Below are positions 39,551 to 48,096 of a DNA stretch of 64,000 nucleotides, one piece after another (within the stretch, counting starts at the first letter, position 1; the number at the start of each line of letters is the position of its first letter). Under the pieces are notes generated by a model. That model saw only the letters and a list, made by a program, of their open reading frames with translations. It did no database searches and had not been told where the DNA came from. Position numbers and translations under genes: made by a program. Origin of the DNA: Agromyces sp. S2-1-8. GTDB lineage: Bacteria > Actinomycetota > Actinomycetes > Actinomycetales > Microbacteriaceae. Location: contig NZ_JAJOLP010000001.1 in the NCBI RefSeq assembly GCF_021129215.1, positions 248,001-312,000 of the forward strand. Reading direction: 5' to 3'.

Positions 39551-40534
39551 CTAGCCCTTGACGGCGCCGCCGAGACCGGCGCCGCGGAGGAACAGCCGCT
39601 GGAACACGAGGAACAGCGCGACGGGGATGAGCGTCGAGATCGCGAGCGCCGCGAGGAACACGTCGAGCTCGGTCTGCGACTGCACCGCCGGCAGGCGCAC
39701 CGACAGGGGCTGCACCGCGGGATCGGGCAGCACGAGCAGCGGCCAGAGGAAGTCCTTCCAGGCGGCGATCACCGCGAACACGGAGACGACGCCGAGGATG
39801 GGCTTCGACATCGGCAGCACGATCGACCAGAACACCCGGAAGGGCCCCGCGCCGTCAGTGCGGGCCGCCTCGAACACCTCGCGCGGCAGCCCGTCGAAGA
39901 ACCGCTTCACGAGCAGGATGTTGAACGCGTTCGCCGCGGCCGGCAGCCACACCGCCCAGTACGTGTTGAGCAGCGACGTGTCGATGAGCGGCGGGTGCAG
40001 GATCGTCAGGTACAGCGGCACGAGCAGCACGACCGCGGGGATGAACAGCGTCGCGAGCACGAGCGCGTTCAGCACCGGCGCGTACTTCGGCCGCAGGATC
40101 GACAGCGCGTAGCCGGCCGTCGTCGCGATCAGCAGCTGGAAGAACCACGATCCGGCCGCCACCCAGATCGTGTTGAGGAAGTACTGGTCGATGTGGATGT
40201 CGTTCCACGCCTGCTCGAGGTTCGCCCAGTCGATGCCGTTCGGCCAGAGGGCGAACGGCTGGGTGAGCGTGTCCTGCGTGGGCGTGACGGCCGCCTTGGC
40301 GAGCCACAGGAGCGGGCCGAGCCCGGCGACGACGAGCCCGGCGAAGAGGAACACGTGGATCGCGCCCATCGACGCGCGGACGCCGCCGCGCCCCCGTTCG
40401 TGCTCGGAGACGATGCCCCGGTCGCCCCCGTCCTCCTGGGCACCCCGGCCGCGCCGCGTCATCCGCGACAGGCGTGCGCGCAGCGTGATGGAATCCGCCG
40501 TCGTGGCGGGGGCCGTGCCCTGCGCGGTGGTCAA
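39551..40534 (-). CDS. Sugar ABC transporter permease (MalG-like)
   Basis: The 327-residue inner-membrane subunit has six segments and the EAA loop (FEAARTDGAGPFRVFWSIVLPMSKPILGVV) that docks the ATPase. A 60-residue charged N-terminal extension is present. The proposed start is TTG 40534, overlapping the upstream stop codon (TTGA); ATG starts lie further in. It is the last gene of the GH13-binding protein-permease operon. No ATPase gene is nearby, so a shared MsiK-type ATPase is likely. Confidence 0.88.
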   Translation of the reverse strand: MTTAQGTAPATTADSITLRARLSRMTRRGRGAQEDGGDRGIVSEHERGRGGVRASMGAIHVFLFAGLVVAGLGPLLWLAKAAVTPTQDTLTQPFALWPNGIDWANLEQAWNDIHIDQYFLNTIWVAAGSWFFQLLIATTAGYALSILRPKYAPVLNALVLATLFIPAVVLLVPLYLTILHPPLIDTSLLNTYWAVWLPAAANAFNILLVKRFFDGLPREVFEAARTDGAGPFRVFWSIVLPMSKPILGVVSVFAVIAAWKDFLWPLLVLPDPAVQPLSVRLPAVQSQTELDVFLAALAISTLIPVALFLVFQRLFLRGAGLGGAVKG

Positions 40535-41517
40535 TTCGTGCTCCAACGGTCGGTCAGCTTGAAGTAGAGCCAGCTCAGCAGGCCCAGGAAGACCGCGAGC
40601 ATGAGGCTCAGCGCGGTCGCCTCCCCGTAGTCGCCGCCGAGGCTGTTCTGGAAGGCGTAGCGGTAGATCAGCAGCAGCACGGTGAGGGTCGAGTTGTTCG
40701 GTCCGCCGCCCGTGAACAGGTACGGCTCGAGGAAGACCTGCGCGGTGCCGATGACCTGCAGGATCAGCATGATGAAGAGGATGCCGCGCAGCTGCGGCAG
40801 CGTGACGTGCCAGATCTTGCGCCAGATGCCGGCGCCGTCGACCTCGGCGGCGTCGTAGAGCTCGGGCGGCACCGCGATGAGCGCCGCGAGGTAGATGATG
40901 ATCGACCCGCCGGCGGCGGCCCACGTCGCCTCGATGACGAGCGACGGCATCGCCGTCACCGACGACTGCAGCCACGGCTGGGGCGGGATCCCGACCCAGC
41001 CGAGCACGGTGTTGAAGACCCCGTCGGGGCTCGCGTTGTAGAACACCTTCCAGAGCAGCACCGCGACGACGGGCGGCACGACGACGGGCAGGTAGGCCAG
41101 GGCGCTGTACAGGCCCTTGCCGCGGCGGACCTCGCTCATCAGCACCGCCATGAGGATCGGCAGCGGGAACCCGAACACGAGCGCGAGACCGGCGAAGTAC
41201 AGCGTGTTGAGCACCGCGGTGCCGAGGTTCGGGTCGCTCAGCACACGTGCGAAGTTGTCGAGCCCGACCCACACGGGCGGCGTGATCAGGTTCGTCTTCT
41301 GGAAGCTCATGACGACCGCCTGCGCGATCGGGCCCCAGCTGAAGACCCCGAACACGACGAGCATGGGCGCGAGGAACGCGAGGTTCCACAGCCCGCCGCG
41401 GCGCACCCAGGTGACCGGAGTGCGGCGACGGCGGCGCGCCGCCGCACTCGGCTTCGAGGGCCCGGGATGCCGCGGCAGGGCCTCCGCCGCGGCATCCCGT
41501 TCGATCATCGTGGTCAC
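40531..41517 (-). CDS. Sugar ABC transporter permease (MalF-like)
   Basis: The 328-residue, six-segment subunit has the EAA loop (YDAAEVDGAGIWRKIWHVTLPQLRGILFIM) and the TGGGPNNSTLTVLLLIYRYAF segment typical of sugar importers. GTG 41517 overlaps the binding-protein stop codon (GTGA); an ATG at 41508 is also possible. Confidence 0.92.
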   Translation of the reverse strand: MTTMIERDAAAEALPRHPGPSKPSAAARRRRRTPVTWVRRGGLWNLAFLAPMLVVFGVFSWGPIAQAVVMSFQKTNLITPPVWVGLDNFARVLSDPNLGTAVLNTLYFAGLALVFGFPLPILMAVLMSEVRRGKGLYSALAYLPVVVPPVVAVLLWKVFYNASPDGVFNTVLGWVGIPPQPWLQSSVTAMPSLVIEATWAAAGGSIIIYLAALIAVPPELYDAAEVDGAGIWRKIWHVTLPQLRGILFIMLILQVIGTAQVFLEPYLFTGGGPNNSTLTVLLLIYRYAFQNSLGGDYGEATALSLMLAVFLGLLSWLYFKLTDRWSTN

Positions 41518-42875
41518 TGGTCGAGCAGGGCCTGCGCGTCGACGTCGACCTGCTTCAGCAGCGCGTCGATGTCGGCGTTCTCATCGGTCAGCACGGCCTG
41601 CACGAGGTTGTCCATGAGGGCGTAGATCGGCTGAGTCTGCCCCTTGAACTCACCCACCGGCGTCTGCTCGAAGATGCCCTCGGTGAAGCCCGTCATCTGG
41701 TCGAGCGGAACGTTGACGTAGGGGGCGATCCACTCCTGCGACTCGAGGTAGGTCTCCTTGTCGAGCACGGGCAGCACCGGGGTGCCGACCGCCTGGTCCG
41801 ACTCCGACAGCGCCTTCGCGTCGGCGACCGCCGCGTCCTCGTTCAGGAGCTTCTGCATGTAGTACCAGTCGATCCACTTGACCGCCGCGGCCTTGATGTC
41901 GTCGTCGAGCGTCGGCGGCATGACCGCGATGTCGCCGCCGCCGAGCACGCCGCCGCCGTTCTCCGTCGGGATCACGGTGAGGCCGTAGATGTCGGGGCTC
42001 ATGCCGAAGTCGCGCACGAGCGCCGTGTAGACGTCGGAGCCCGAGGTGTACATGCCGAGGTTGCCGGCGGCGAACTCCTGGTTGATGCTGCCCCAGTCGA
42101 GGTCGAAGGTCGACCCCATCGAGTCATCCTCCCAGCGGAGGTCGTGCAGGTACTCGAGCGTCGCCTTCGTCGCGTCGTTGTCGATGGTCGACGTGTAGCT
42201 GCCGTCGTCGTTGGCCTGCTGCAGCGACGCGCCGCGCGAGTCGGCCTGCACCGAGAGCTGCCAGCCGCCGGTGTTGCCGGCCGCCATCGTCGCGTACCCG
42301 GCCTTGCCGGTCTTCTCGGCGATGGTCTTCGCGGCTGCGCGCACCTCGTCCCACGTGGTCGGCGGGTTGTCGGGGTCGAGCCCGGCCTGCTCGAACAGGT
42401 CGCGGTTGTAGTGCAGGCCGTTGGCGTACGCCTGCCGCGGGAAGCCGTAGATCCGGTCGTCGCCGCCGGTGACCTCGTCGAGGATGATCGGGTTGAACTT
42501 GTCGGAGTACCCGAGCTCCTGCAGCTCGTCGGTCACGTCCATCAACTGGCCGTTCTCGAGCAGCGTCTTCGTGTCGGTGAAGGGCACGGTGAACACATCG
42601 GGCAGGCTGCCGCCCGCCAGCTGGGCGGCGAAGGTCGGCGCCGTCCATTCGTACTCGAGGCCGACGACGTCGATGTCGGGGTTCGCCTTCTCGAACTGCT
42701 TCTCCTGCTCGGCGAAGGCGTCGTAGGCGGCCTGGTCGGCGCCGGGCGGGAAGGTGGCGACGCGCAGTTCGAGCTTGCCGTCGTCGCCGCCCGCATCGGC
42801 GCTGCAGGCGGCGAGCGAGCCGGCGACCACGAGGGCGGTGAGCCCCGCGATCGCGATGCTGCGTGATGACTTCAT
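41514..42875 (-). CDS. Sugar ABC transporter substrate-binding lipoprotein
   Basis: The 453-residue lipoprotein has a signal peptide with lipobox SLAAC (about residue 24) and the family-1 solute-binding fold (PDIDVVGLEYEWTAPTFAAQLAGGSLPDVF; GHYNRDLFEQAGL-type LHYNRDLFEQAGLDPDNPPTTWDE). The ATG at 42875 has AGGAACAGGACA upstream. It probably binds an oligosaccharide that the GH13 enzyme in the same operon hydrolyses. Confidence 0.93.
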   Translation of the reverse strand: MKSSRSIAIAGLTALVVAGSLAACSADAGGDDGKLELRVATFPPGADQAAYDAFAEQEKQFEKANPDIDVVGLEYEWTAPTFAAQLAGGSLPDVFTVPFTDTKTLLENGQLMDVTDELQELGYSDKFNPIILDEVTGGDDRIYGFPRQAYANGLHYNRDLFEQAGLDPDNPPTTWDEVRAAAKTIAEKTGKAGYATMAAGNTGGWQLSVQADSRGASLQQANDDGSYTSTIDNDATKATLEYLHDLRWEDDSMGSTFDLDWGSINQEFAAGNLGMYTSGSDVYTALVRDFGMSPDIYGLTVIPTENGGGVLGGGDIAVMPPTLDDDIKAAAVKWIDWYYMQKLLNEDAAVADAKALSESDQAVGTPVLPVLDKETYLESQEWIAPYVNVPLDQMTGFTEGIFEQTPVGEFKGQTQPIYALMDNLVQAVLTDENADIDALLKQVDVDAQALLDQ

Positions 42876-42946
42876 TGTCCTGTTCCTTTCGGTGCTGTGC
42901 TGGGTGGTGCGGATGGTGCGGTTCCGGGGTGGTGCGATGGTGCGGT

Positions 42947-44626
42947 TCAGGGATGCCTCGGCGCCGGCGCGACGCGCAGCCAGGCCGTCGCATCGGCGGG
43001 GAGCAGGCCCGCCTCGAGCGGCGAGCTCGCGAGCAGGATGCTCTCGTGGTCGGGCAGCGCGACGGCCGCCCGCCCGAGGTTCGTGATCGAGACGAGGTCG
43101 TCGCCTCGGCGGAAGCAGAGCACGTCGGCGCCCGCGTCGATCCACGTCATGGGCCCGTCGCCGAGGGCGGCCTCCCGCTTGCGGAGCGCCAGCGCCTGGC
43201 GGTAGAGCCAGAGCATCGACGACGGGTCGGCCTGCTGGGCCTGCACGGTGAGCGACGCCCACTCGTCGGGCTGCGGCAGCCACGGTGCGGCCCCGTCGGG
43301 GCCGAACCCGAACGGCGCCGTCGTGCCCCGCCAGGGCAGCGGCACGCGGCATCCGTCGCGTCCGGGGTCGACGCCGCCCGAGCGGTAGTGCATCGGGTCT
43401 TCGAGCACGTCGCGCGGCAGCTCGACCTCGGGCAGTCCGAGCTCGTCGCCCTGGTAGAGGTAGAGCGAGCCGGGCAGCGCCGCCGTGAGCAGGGCCGCGG
43501 CCCGGGCCCGGCGCGTGCCGAGCTCGACGTCGGTGGGGGTGCCGAAGCGCTTCTTCGCGAAGGCGAACGACGAGTCGTCGCGGCCGTACCGGGTGACCGG
43601 CCGGGTCACGTCGTGGTTCGACAGCACCCAGGTGCTCGGGGCGCCGACGGGCGCGTGCGCGGCGAGCATGAGGTCGATCGAGGCGCGGAGCTCACCCGCC
43701 GCCCACGGCCGCGACATGAAGTCGAAGTTGAACGCCGTGTGCATCTCGTCGGGACGCAGGTAGGCCGCGAAGCGGGCGGCGTCCGGCACCCAGACCTCGC
43801 CGACCAGCACGCGCGTGCCGTCGTACGAGTCGGCGATGCGCCGCCACGAGCGGTAGACCTCGTGCACCTCGTCGCGATCCTCGGTGGGGTGCTGCCCCGG
43901 CGCGACCGTCTCGGGGACCTCGCGGAGCTCCGGGTCCTTGATGAGCAGGCCCGCCGAGTCGATGCGCACGCCGGCGACGCCGCGGTCGAACCAGAACCGC
44001 AGGATCTCCTCGTGCTCGGCGCGCACGTCGGGGTGGTTCCAGTTGAGGTCGGGCTGCTCGGGGGTGAAGAGGTGCAGGTACCACTCCCCCGGCGTGCCGT
44101 CGGGGTTCACCGTGCGGGTCCACGTGTCGCCCTGGAAGTTCGAGACCCAGCGGGTCGGCATCTCGTCGCCGTTCGGGCCCTTGCCCGGGTGGAACCAGAA
44201 GCGCTCGCGCTCGGGGCTGCCGGGACCGGCCGCGAGGGCGGCCTCGAACCAGGGATGCCTCGAGCTCACGTGGTTCGGGACGATGTCGATGATCGTGCGG
44301 ATGCCGCGCTCGGCGGCCGCGGTGATGAGGCGCTCGGCGTCGGCGAGCGTGCCGAAGGCGGGGTGGATGTCGCGGTAGTCGGCCACGTCGTAGCCGCCGT
44401 CGGCGAGGGGCGACGGGTACCAGGGGTTGAACCACAGGGCGTCGACGCCGAGGTCGGCGAGGTAGTCGAGCCGGCTCAGCACGCCGCGCAGGTCGCCCGT
44501 GCCGTCGCCGTCGGAGTCGGCGAAGCTGCGCACGTACACCTGGTAGATGACGGCACTGCGCCACCAGAGCGGATCGTGCGCGAGGGCGGGCGGCACGGTT
44601 CCGGCGGCGGTGAGTGGCATGGTCAC
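42947..44626 (-). CDS. GH13 alpha-glucosidase-type enzyme
   Basis: The 559-residue glycoside hydrolase has nucleophile Asp223 (GVRIDSAG), acid/base Glu277 (LVGEVW) and Asp339 (LSNHDVTR). The regions VIYQVYVRSFADSDGDGTGDLRG and DIVPNHVSSRHPWF are those of oligo-1,6-glucosidase/alpha-glucosidase-type members. There is no signal peptide, so it acts on imported sugars. GTG 44626 follows GAGGAGAACGACCGC. It heads the sugar operon, and a LacI gene lies upstream. Confidence 0.94.
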   Translation of the reverse strand: MTMPLTAAGTVPPALAHDPLWWRSAVIYQVYVRSFADSDGDGTGDLRGVLSRLDYLADLGVDALWFNPWYPSPLADGGYDVADYRDIHPAFGTLADAERLITAAAERGIRTIIDIVPNHVSSRHPWFEAALAAGPGSPERERFWFHPGKGPNGDEMPTRWVSNFQGDTWTRTVNPDGTPGEWYLHLFTPEQPDLNWNHPDVRAEHEEILRFWFDRGVAGVRIDSAGLLIKDPELREVPETVAPGQHPTEDRDEVHEVYRSWRRIADSYDGTRVLVGEVWVPDAARFAAYLRPDEMHTAFNFDFMSRPWAAGELRASIDLMLAAHAPVGAPSTWVLSNHDVTRPVTRYGRDDSSFAFAKKRFGTPTDVELGTRRARAAALLTAALPGSLYLYQGDELGLPEVELPRDVLEDPMHYRSGGVDPGRDGCRVPLPWRGTTAPFGFGPDGAAPWLPQPDEWASLTVQAQQADPSSMLWLYRQALALRKREAALGDGPMTWIDAGADVLCFRRGDDLVSITNLGRAAVALPDHESILLASSPLEAGLLPADATAWLRVAPAPRHP

Positions 44627-44747
44627 GCGGTCGTTCTCCTCGAGTCGGGCGGGCTTCGCGCCGGACCGTGGGAGACGCCGGCGTCGATGCGCCTCAACGT
44701 AATGAGAGCAACAGAATGATGCAACTATTCAACAATCGAGCACAGAT

Positions 44748-44772
44748 TTGCGACAGCTTGCGTCGACTTGCG
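44748..44772 (-). promoter_or_regulatory. Helically phased TTGCG repeats upstream of the GH13 operon
   Basis: TTGCG (CGCAA on the coding strand) occurs at 44748, 44758 and 44768, exactly one helical turn apart, about 125-145 nt upstream of the GH13 start. The DNA between them and the start is the most AT-rich of the region and includes TTGAATAGTTGCATCATT on the coding strand. These are probable regulator sites, LacI-type or other. Confidence 0.45.
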
Positions 44773-44816
44773 GCAGTCGTTTGCACGAACAGGTCGGTCG
44801 AGTGGGCGCGCGGCGC

Positions 44817-44882
44817 CGTATCGAGACCAGCGGCGCGCGGAGCGGTGGTCTCGATACGCGGTTCGCGCTACCCGACCGACCG
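44817..44882. repeat. REP-like dispersed repeat, copy B, at the lacI-type 3' end
   Basis: Perfect 13-base arms CGTATCGAGACCA and TGGTCTCGATACG (44817-44829 and 44846-44858) are followed by GACCGACC, as in the copies at 1490 and 52057. It begins 51 nt downstream of the LacI stop codon and overlaps its last codons, so it may also end that transcript. Confidence 0.75.
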
Positions 44883-45887
44883 CGCCGGCGCCGGCGCCGT
44901 CGACCCGCGCACCACGAGCTCGGGCGCGAAGAAGACCTCGTCGCCGATCGTGCGCTCGCTCGACATCTGCCGCATGAGCAGCTCGATGATCATCTTGCCC
45001 ATCGACTCGATCGGCTGGCGCACCGTCGTGAGCGGCGGCTCGGTGCAGTTCATGAGCGCCGAGTCGTCGAAGCCGATCACCGACACGTCCTCGGGCACGC
45101 GCAGCCCGGCCCGCCGGGCGGCCCGCACCGCACCGAGCGCCATCGGGTCGCTCGCGCAGACGATGCCGGTGACCCCTGCCGCGAGCAGCTTCGCGGCCGC
45201 GGTCTGCCCCGACTCGAGCGAGTAGAACGAGTGCACGATGCGATCATCGGGCAGGTCGACGCCGAGCCGCTCGGCCGTCGCGAGCGCGGCCGCGAGCTTG
45301 CGCCGCGACGGCACATGGTCGCTCGGCCCGAGCAGCAGCCCGATCCGCTCGTGGCCGAGCTGTGCGAGGTGGCCGAGCGCCTGCTCGGTCGAGACGGCGT
45401 CGTCGCACGACACGGTCGCGAAGCCGATGCCGTCGATCGGCGCGTTCACGAGCACCGTCGGCAGCTTGAGCTCGCGCAACCGCTCGTAGTGGTCGTGGTT
45501 CACGTCGGCCTGGGCGTACGCGCCGCCCGCGAAGATGACGCCCGACACCTGCTGGTGCAGCAGCAGCTCGACGTAGTCGGACTCGGAGATGCCGCCCGCC
45601 GTCTGGATGCAGAGCACCGGGGTGAAGCCGTTCTGCGCGAGCCCGCCGCCGATCACCTCGGCGAGCGCGGGGAAGATCGGGTTCTGCAGTTCGGGCATGA
45701 CGAGCCCGACGAGGCGGGCCCGCTCGCCGCGCAGCTTCGTCGGGCGCTCGTAGCCGAGCACGTCGAGCGCCGTGAGCACCGCGTCGCGCGTCGACGGCGA
45801 GACACCCGGCTTGCCGTTGAGCACGCGGCTCACGGTCGCCTCGCTGACTCCGACCTTGCGTGCGACGTCCGCGAGCCTTCTCGACAT
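44868..45887 (-). CDS. LacI family transcriptional regulator of the sugar operon
   Basis: The 339-residue repressor has an N-terminal LacI helix-turn-helix (RLADVARKVGVSEATVSRVLNGKPGVS) and a periplasmic-binding-protein-like sensor domain (LVGLVMPELQNPIFPALAEVIGGGL ... SVIGFDDSALMNCTEPPLTTVRQP). The ATG at 45887 is used, since the longer frame lacks a ribosome site. It is upstream of and co-oriented with the GH13-transporter operon and very likely controls it in response to the imported sugar. Confidence 0.93.
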   Translation of the reverse strand: MSRRLADVARKVGVSEATVSRVLNGKPGVSPSTRDAVLTALDVLGYERPTKLRGERARLVGLVMPELQNPIFPALAEVIGGGLAQNGFTPVLCIQTAGGISESDYVELLLHQQVSGVIFAGGAYAQADVNHDHYERLRELKLPTVLVNAPIDGIGFATVSCDDAVSTEQALGHLAQLGHERIGLLLGPSDHVPSRRKLAAALATAERLGVDLPDDRIVHSFYSLESGQTAAAKLLAAGVTGIVCASDPMALGAVRAARRAGLRVPEDVSVIGFDDSALMNCTEPPLTTVRQPIESMGKMIIELLMRQMSSERTIGDEVFFAPELVVRGSTAPAPARSVG

Positions 45888-45908
45888 GGCGGCAATGCTA
45901 CGCGAATG

Positions 45909-45916
45909 CTTGCAAG
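45909..45916. promoter_or_regulatory. CTTGCAAG palindrome upstream of the LacI gene
   Basis: The perfect 8-base palindrome CTTGCAAG lies 22 nt upstream of the LacI-type start codon. TTGCAA is a frequent core of LacI-family operators, so autoregulation is plausible. Confidence 0.4.
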
Positions 45917-46009
45917 AACTCGACAAGATCTCGAGGCGCTAGGGGATGCCTCGTCAACCCCTTGCCCGCGCGCCCGGCACGACGGCAGCATCGAGCCGAG
46001 GGGGTCGGC

Positions 46010-46723
46010 ATGACGAAGGACGCGACCGAGGCGCCCGCCGCGAAACCCGGCGAGCGGCGAGCGGTGCGCTGGCTGCACGAGCACGCCCTGATCATCGTGT
46101 GCCTCGCCGTCTTCGTCCTCTGCATGGCGGGCATGGCCGCCAGCGGGTTCCAGGTCGCCAACGAGGAGCGGCTCGATCACGGCGCGAGCGCGGTCGGCCT
46201 CTTCGAGTACCTGGGCTCCGGGCAGTTCGTCGAGGCGACCTTCGAGAACTGGGAGTCGGAGTTCCTGCAGATGGGCGCCTACGTCGTGCTCACGGTCTTC
46301 CTGTTCCAGAAGGGGTCGAGCGAGTCGAAGCCGCTCGGCAAGAAGACCCCGCAGGACGAGGACCCCCGCGACGCGACCGTCGGGCCGGACACCCCGTGGC
46401 CCGTGCGCCGTGGCGGGTTCGTGCTCGTGCTGTACGAGAACTCGTTGGCGATCTTCTTCTTCGTGCTCTTCGGGCTGTCGTTCGTGCTGCACGCCGTCGG
46501 CGGTGCCGAGGCGTACTCCGAGGAGCAGGCGCTGCACGGCCTGCCCGGCGTGACGGCCTGGGAGTACCTCGGCACCGCCCAGTTCTGGTTCGAGTCGATG
46601 CAGAACTGGCAGAGCGAGTTCCTCGCCGTCGCCGCGATCGTCGGGGCGTCGGTGCTGCTGCGTCAGCGCGGCTCGCCCGAGTCGAAGCCGGTCGCGACTC
46701 CGCACCACGAGACCGGCGCCTGA
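46010..46723 (+). CDS. DUF6766-like membrane protein
   Basis: The 237-residue protein has three or four membrane segments and a duplicated motif: ENWESEFLQMGAYVVLTVFLFQKGSSESKP and QNWQSEFLAVAAIVGASVLLRQRGSPESKP. Each half is preceded by G-x-x-x-EYLG-[ST]-[GA]-QF. The internal duplication suggests a two-fold repeat fold. I match it to DUF6766, which is of unknown function. The ATG at 46010 has GAGGGGGTC upstream. Confidence 0.8.
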   Translation: MTKDATEAPAAKPGERRAVRWLHEHALIIVCLAVFVLCMAGMAASGFQVANEERLDHGASAVGLFEYLGSGQFVEATFENWESEFLQMGAYVVLTVFLFQKGSSESKPLGKKTPQDEDPRDATVGPDTPWPVRRGGFVLVLYENSLAIFFFVLFGLSFVLHAVGGAEAYSEEQALHGLPGVTAWEYLGTAQFWFESMQNWQSEFLAVAAIVGASVLLRQRGSPESKPVATPHHETGA

Positions 46724-46764
46724 GCCCCTCCCCTCGCACCCTGCCGCGGGACTAGAGTTCGAGC

Positions 46765-47088
46765 ATGGGCAAGCTCATCTACAACTCGTCGAACCGCGAG
46801 CTCGACATCGACGACCGCACCCTCGCCCACCTGCGCATCGCGATCATCAACAAGCTGCGCCGCTCCGAGAGCTTCGCGATGACCTGGGAGCACGGCATCG
46901 CCAACGGCAGCGGGCGCACGACGCTCTGGCTGAACGAGTCGATCCCGCTGCAGTTCGTGTTCAGCGGCAACCGGCCCCCGAAGCTCAACCGGCTCTGGGT
47001 CGAGCAGATGCTCCTCTCGGCGAACAGCACCGCGGGTCTCCAGAACGTTCCCGAGCCCGAGGAGAACGAAGAGTTCGACGGCGAGTGA
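46765..47088 (+). CDS. Small conserved Microbacteriaceae protein, paralog 1 (DUF7882-like)
   Basis: The 107-residue protein has LAHLRIAIINKLRRSESFAMTWEH, then GRTTLWLNESIPLQFVF and LNRLWVEQMLLSANSTAGL. It is a paralog of 48097-48534 over this whole core. Such proteins are often labelled 'ATP-dependent DNA ligase' in databases, but no ligase motif is present; the function is unknown. A TAGAGT -10 box lies just before ATG 46765, so the transcript is probably leaderless. Confidence 0.75.
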   Translation: MGKLIYNSSNRELDIDDRTLAHLRIAIINKLRRSESFAMTWEHGIANGSGRTTLWLNESIPLQFVFSGNRPPKLNRLWVEQMLLSANSTAGLQNVPEPEENEEFDGE

Positions 47089-47103
47089 GCGGCCGGCCGA
47101 GGC

Positions 47104-47316
47104 TCAGTCGACCGCCTCGATCTGCGTCAGCACGAACCGCTGCTCCGCCTCGGTGAGGCGGTCGGGCGCGGACGCCCCGGTGATGGCCACGATCTCCGCG
47201 ACGACCAGTTCGTCGAGCGGGCCGGTGAGGTCGTCGAGCACGCGATGCCGCGCCCTGATGGAGAGATGCGGCCACCAGCGTTCGATCGCCGGCAGGCCCT
47301 CGTCATGGCCTTCCAT
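47104..47316 (-). CDS. Hypothetical 70-aa protein
   Basis: The small helical protein starts MEGHDEGLPAIERWWPHLSIRARHRVLDDL. It has a strong GGAGGTGATGGCGT site before ATG 47316, which supports expression. No family is recognised. It is convergent with paralog 1 (16 nt apart). The 182 nt up to the SRPBCC gene probably hold two divergent promoters. Confidence 0.65.
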   Translation of the reverse strand: MEGHDEGLPAIERWWPHLSIRARHRVLDDLTGPLDELVVAEIVAITGASAPDRLTEAEQRFVLTQIEAVD

Positions 47317-47498
47317 ACGCCATCACCTCCGCGGACCCGCACCGGATGCGTGCCCTGGTTCCCGTCTACCAGCACCGACGCCGAGCGGCAAGCCCCTCGC
47401 CGCTCGGCGGGGCCCCGCCTAACGTGCTCGACGAGGCACGCGATGCCTGCCGGGCTCCCATCGGCGCCCGGCGAACGCAGTGGAACGGAGGAACGACC

Positions 47499-48050
47499 AT
47501 GACGACGACCGTGACGGCGACGACCGAGGTGGAGGTTCCCATCCGGGTCGCCTACGACCAGTGGACGCAGTTCGAGTCCTTTCCCGAGTTCATGACCGGC
47601 GTCGAGTCGATCACCCAGCTCGACGACGAGCTCACCCACTGGGTGGTCTCGATCGGCGGGGTGCGCCGCGAGTTCGACGCCGAGATCGGCGACCAGGTGC
47701 CCGACGACCACGTCGCGTGGCGGAGCTCAGGCGAGGTGGTGCACCGCGGGCGCGTCGAGTTCACGCCCGAGGGGGCGGATCGCACGCGCGTCGACCTCGA
47801 GCTCGAGTGGGAGCCGGAGGGCTTCGTCGAGCATGCCGGCGCCGTGCTGCAGATCGACGACCTGCAGGTCAAGAACGACCTCCGCCGCTTCAAGGAGTTC
47901 GTCGAGCGACGCGGAAGCGAGACCGGCGCGTGGCGCGGCGAGGTCCACGGGGGCGAGGCGACGAGCGACGGCGGATACGTACCCGGCCGGTCGCCCCGGC
48001 GAACCGGTGACGACGGCGTCAGCGGCGCCGATCCCGACATCGTCACCTGA
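47499..48050 (+). CDS. SRPBCC family protein (cyclase/dehydrase-like)
   Basis: The 183-residue protein has an SRPBCC/START-like fold at 1-150 (TEVEVPIRVAYDQWTQFESFPEFMTGVESITQLDD, then THWVVSIGGVRREFDAEIGDQVPDDHVAWRS), a group of hydrophobic-ligand-binding proteins, and a disordered Gly-rich tail. ACGGAGGA precedes ATG 47499. Stress-gene neighbours suggest a membrane or stress role (weak inference). Confidence 0.85.
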   Translation: MTTTVTATTEVEVPIRVAYDQWTQFESFPEFMTGVESITQLDDELTHWVVSIGGVRREFDAEIGDQVPDDHVAWRSSGEVVHRGRVEFTPEGADRTRVDLELEWEPEGFVEHAGAVLQIDDLQVKNDLRRFKEFVERRGSETGAWRGEVHGGEATSDGGYVPGRSPRRTGDDGVSGADPDIVT

Positions 48051-48096
48051 GCGCGTCAGCCGGGCGACGGCGCGCGTTGCTCCGACCGGCGGCCGG

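Noticed and set aside
46765..47088. ATP-dependent DNA ligase label for the small paralogs
   Set aside because: No KxDG nucleotidyltransferase motif or OB fold is visible; only 107-145 residues are present.
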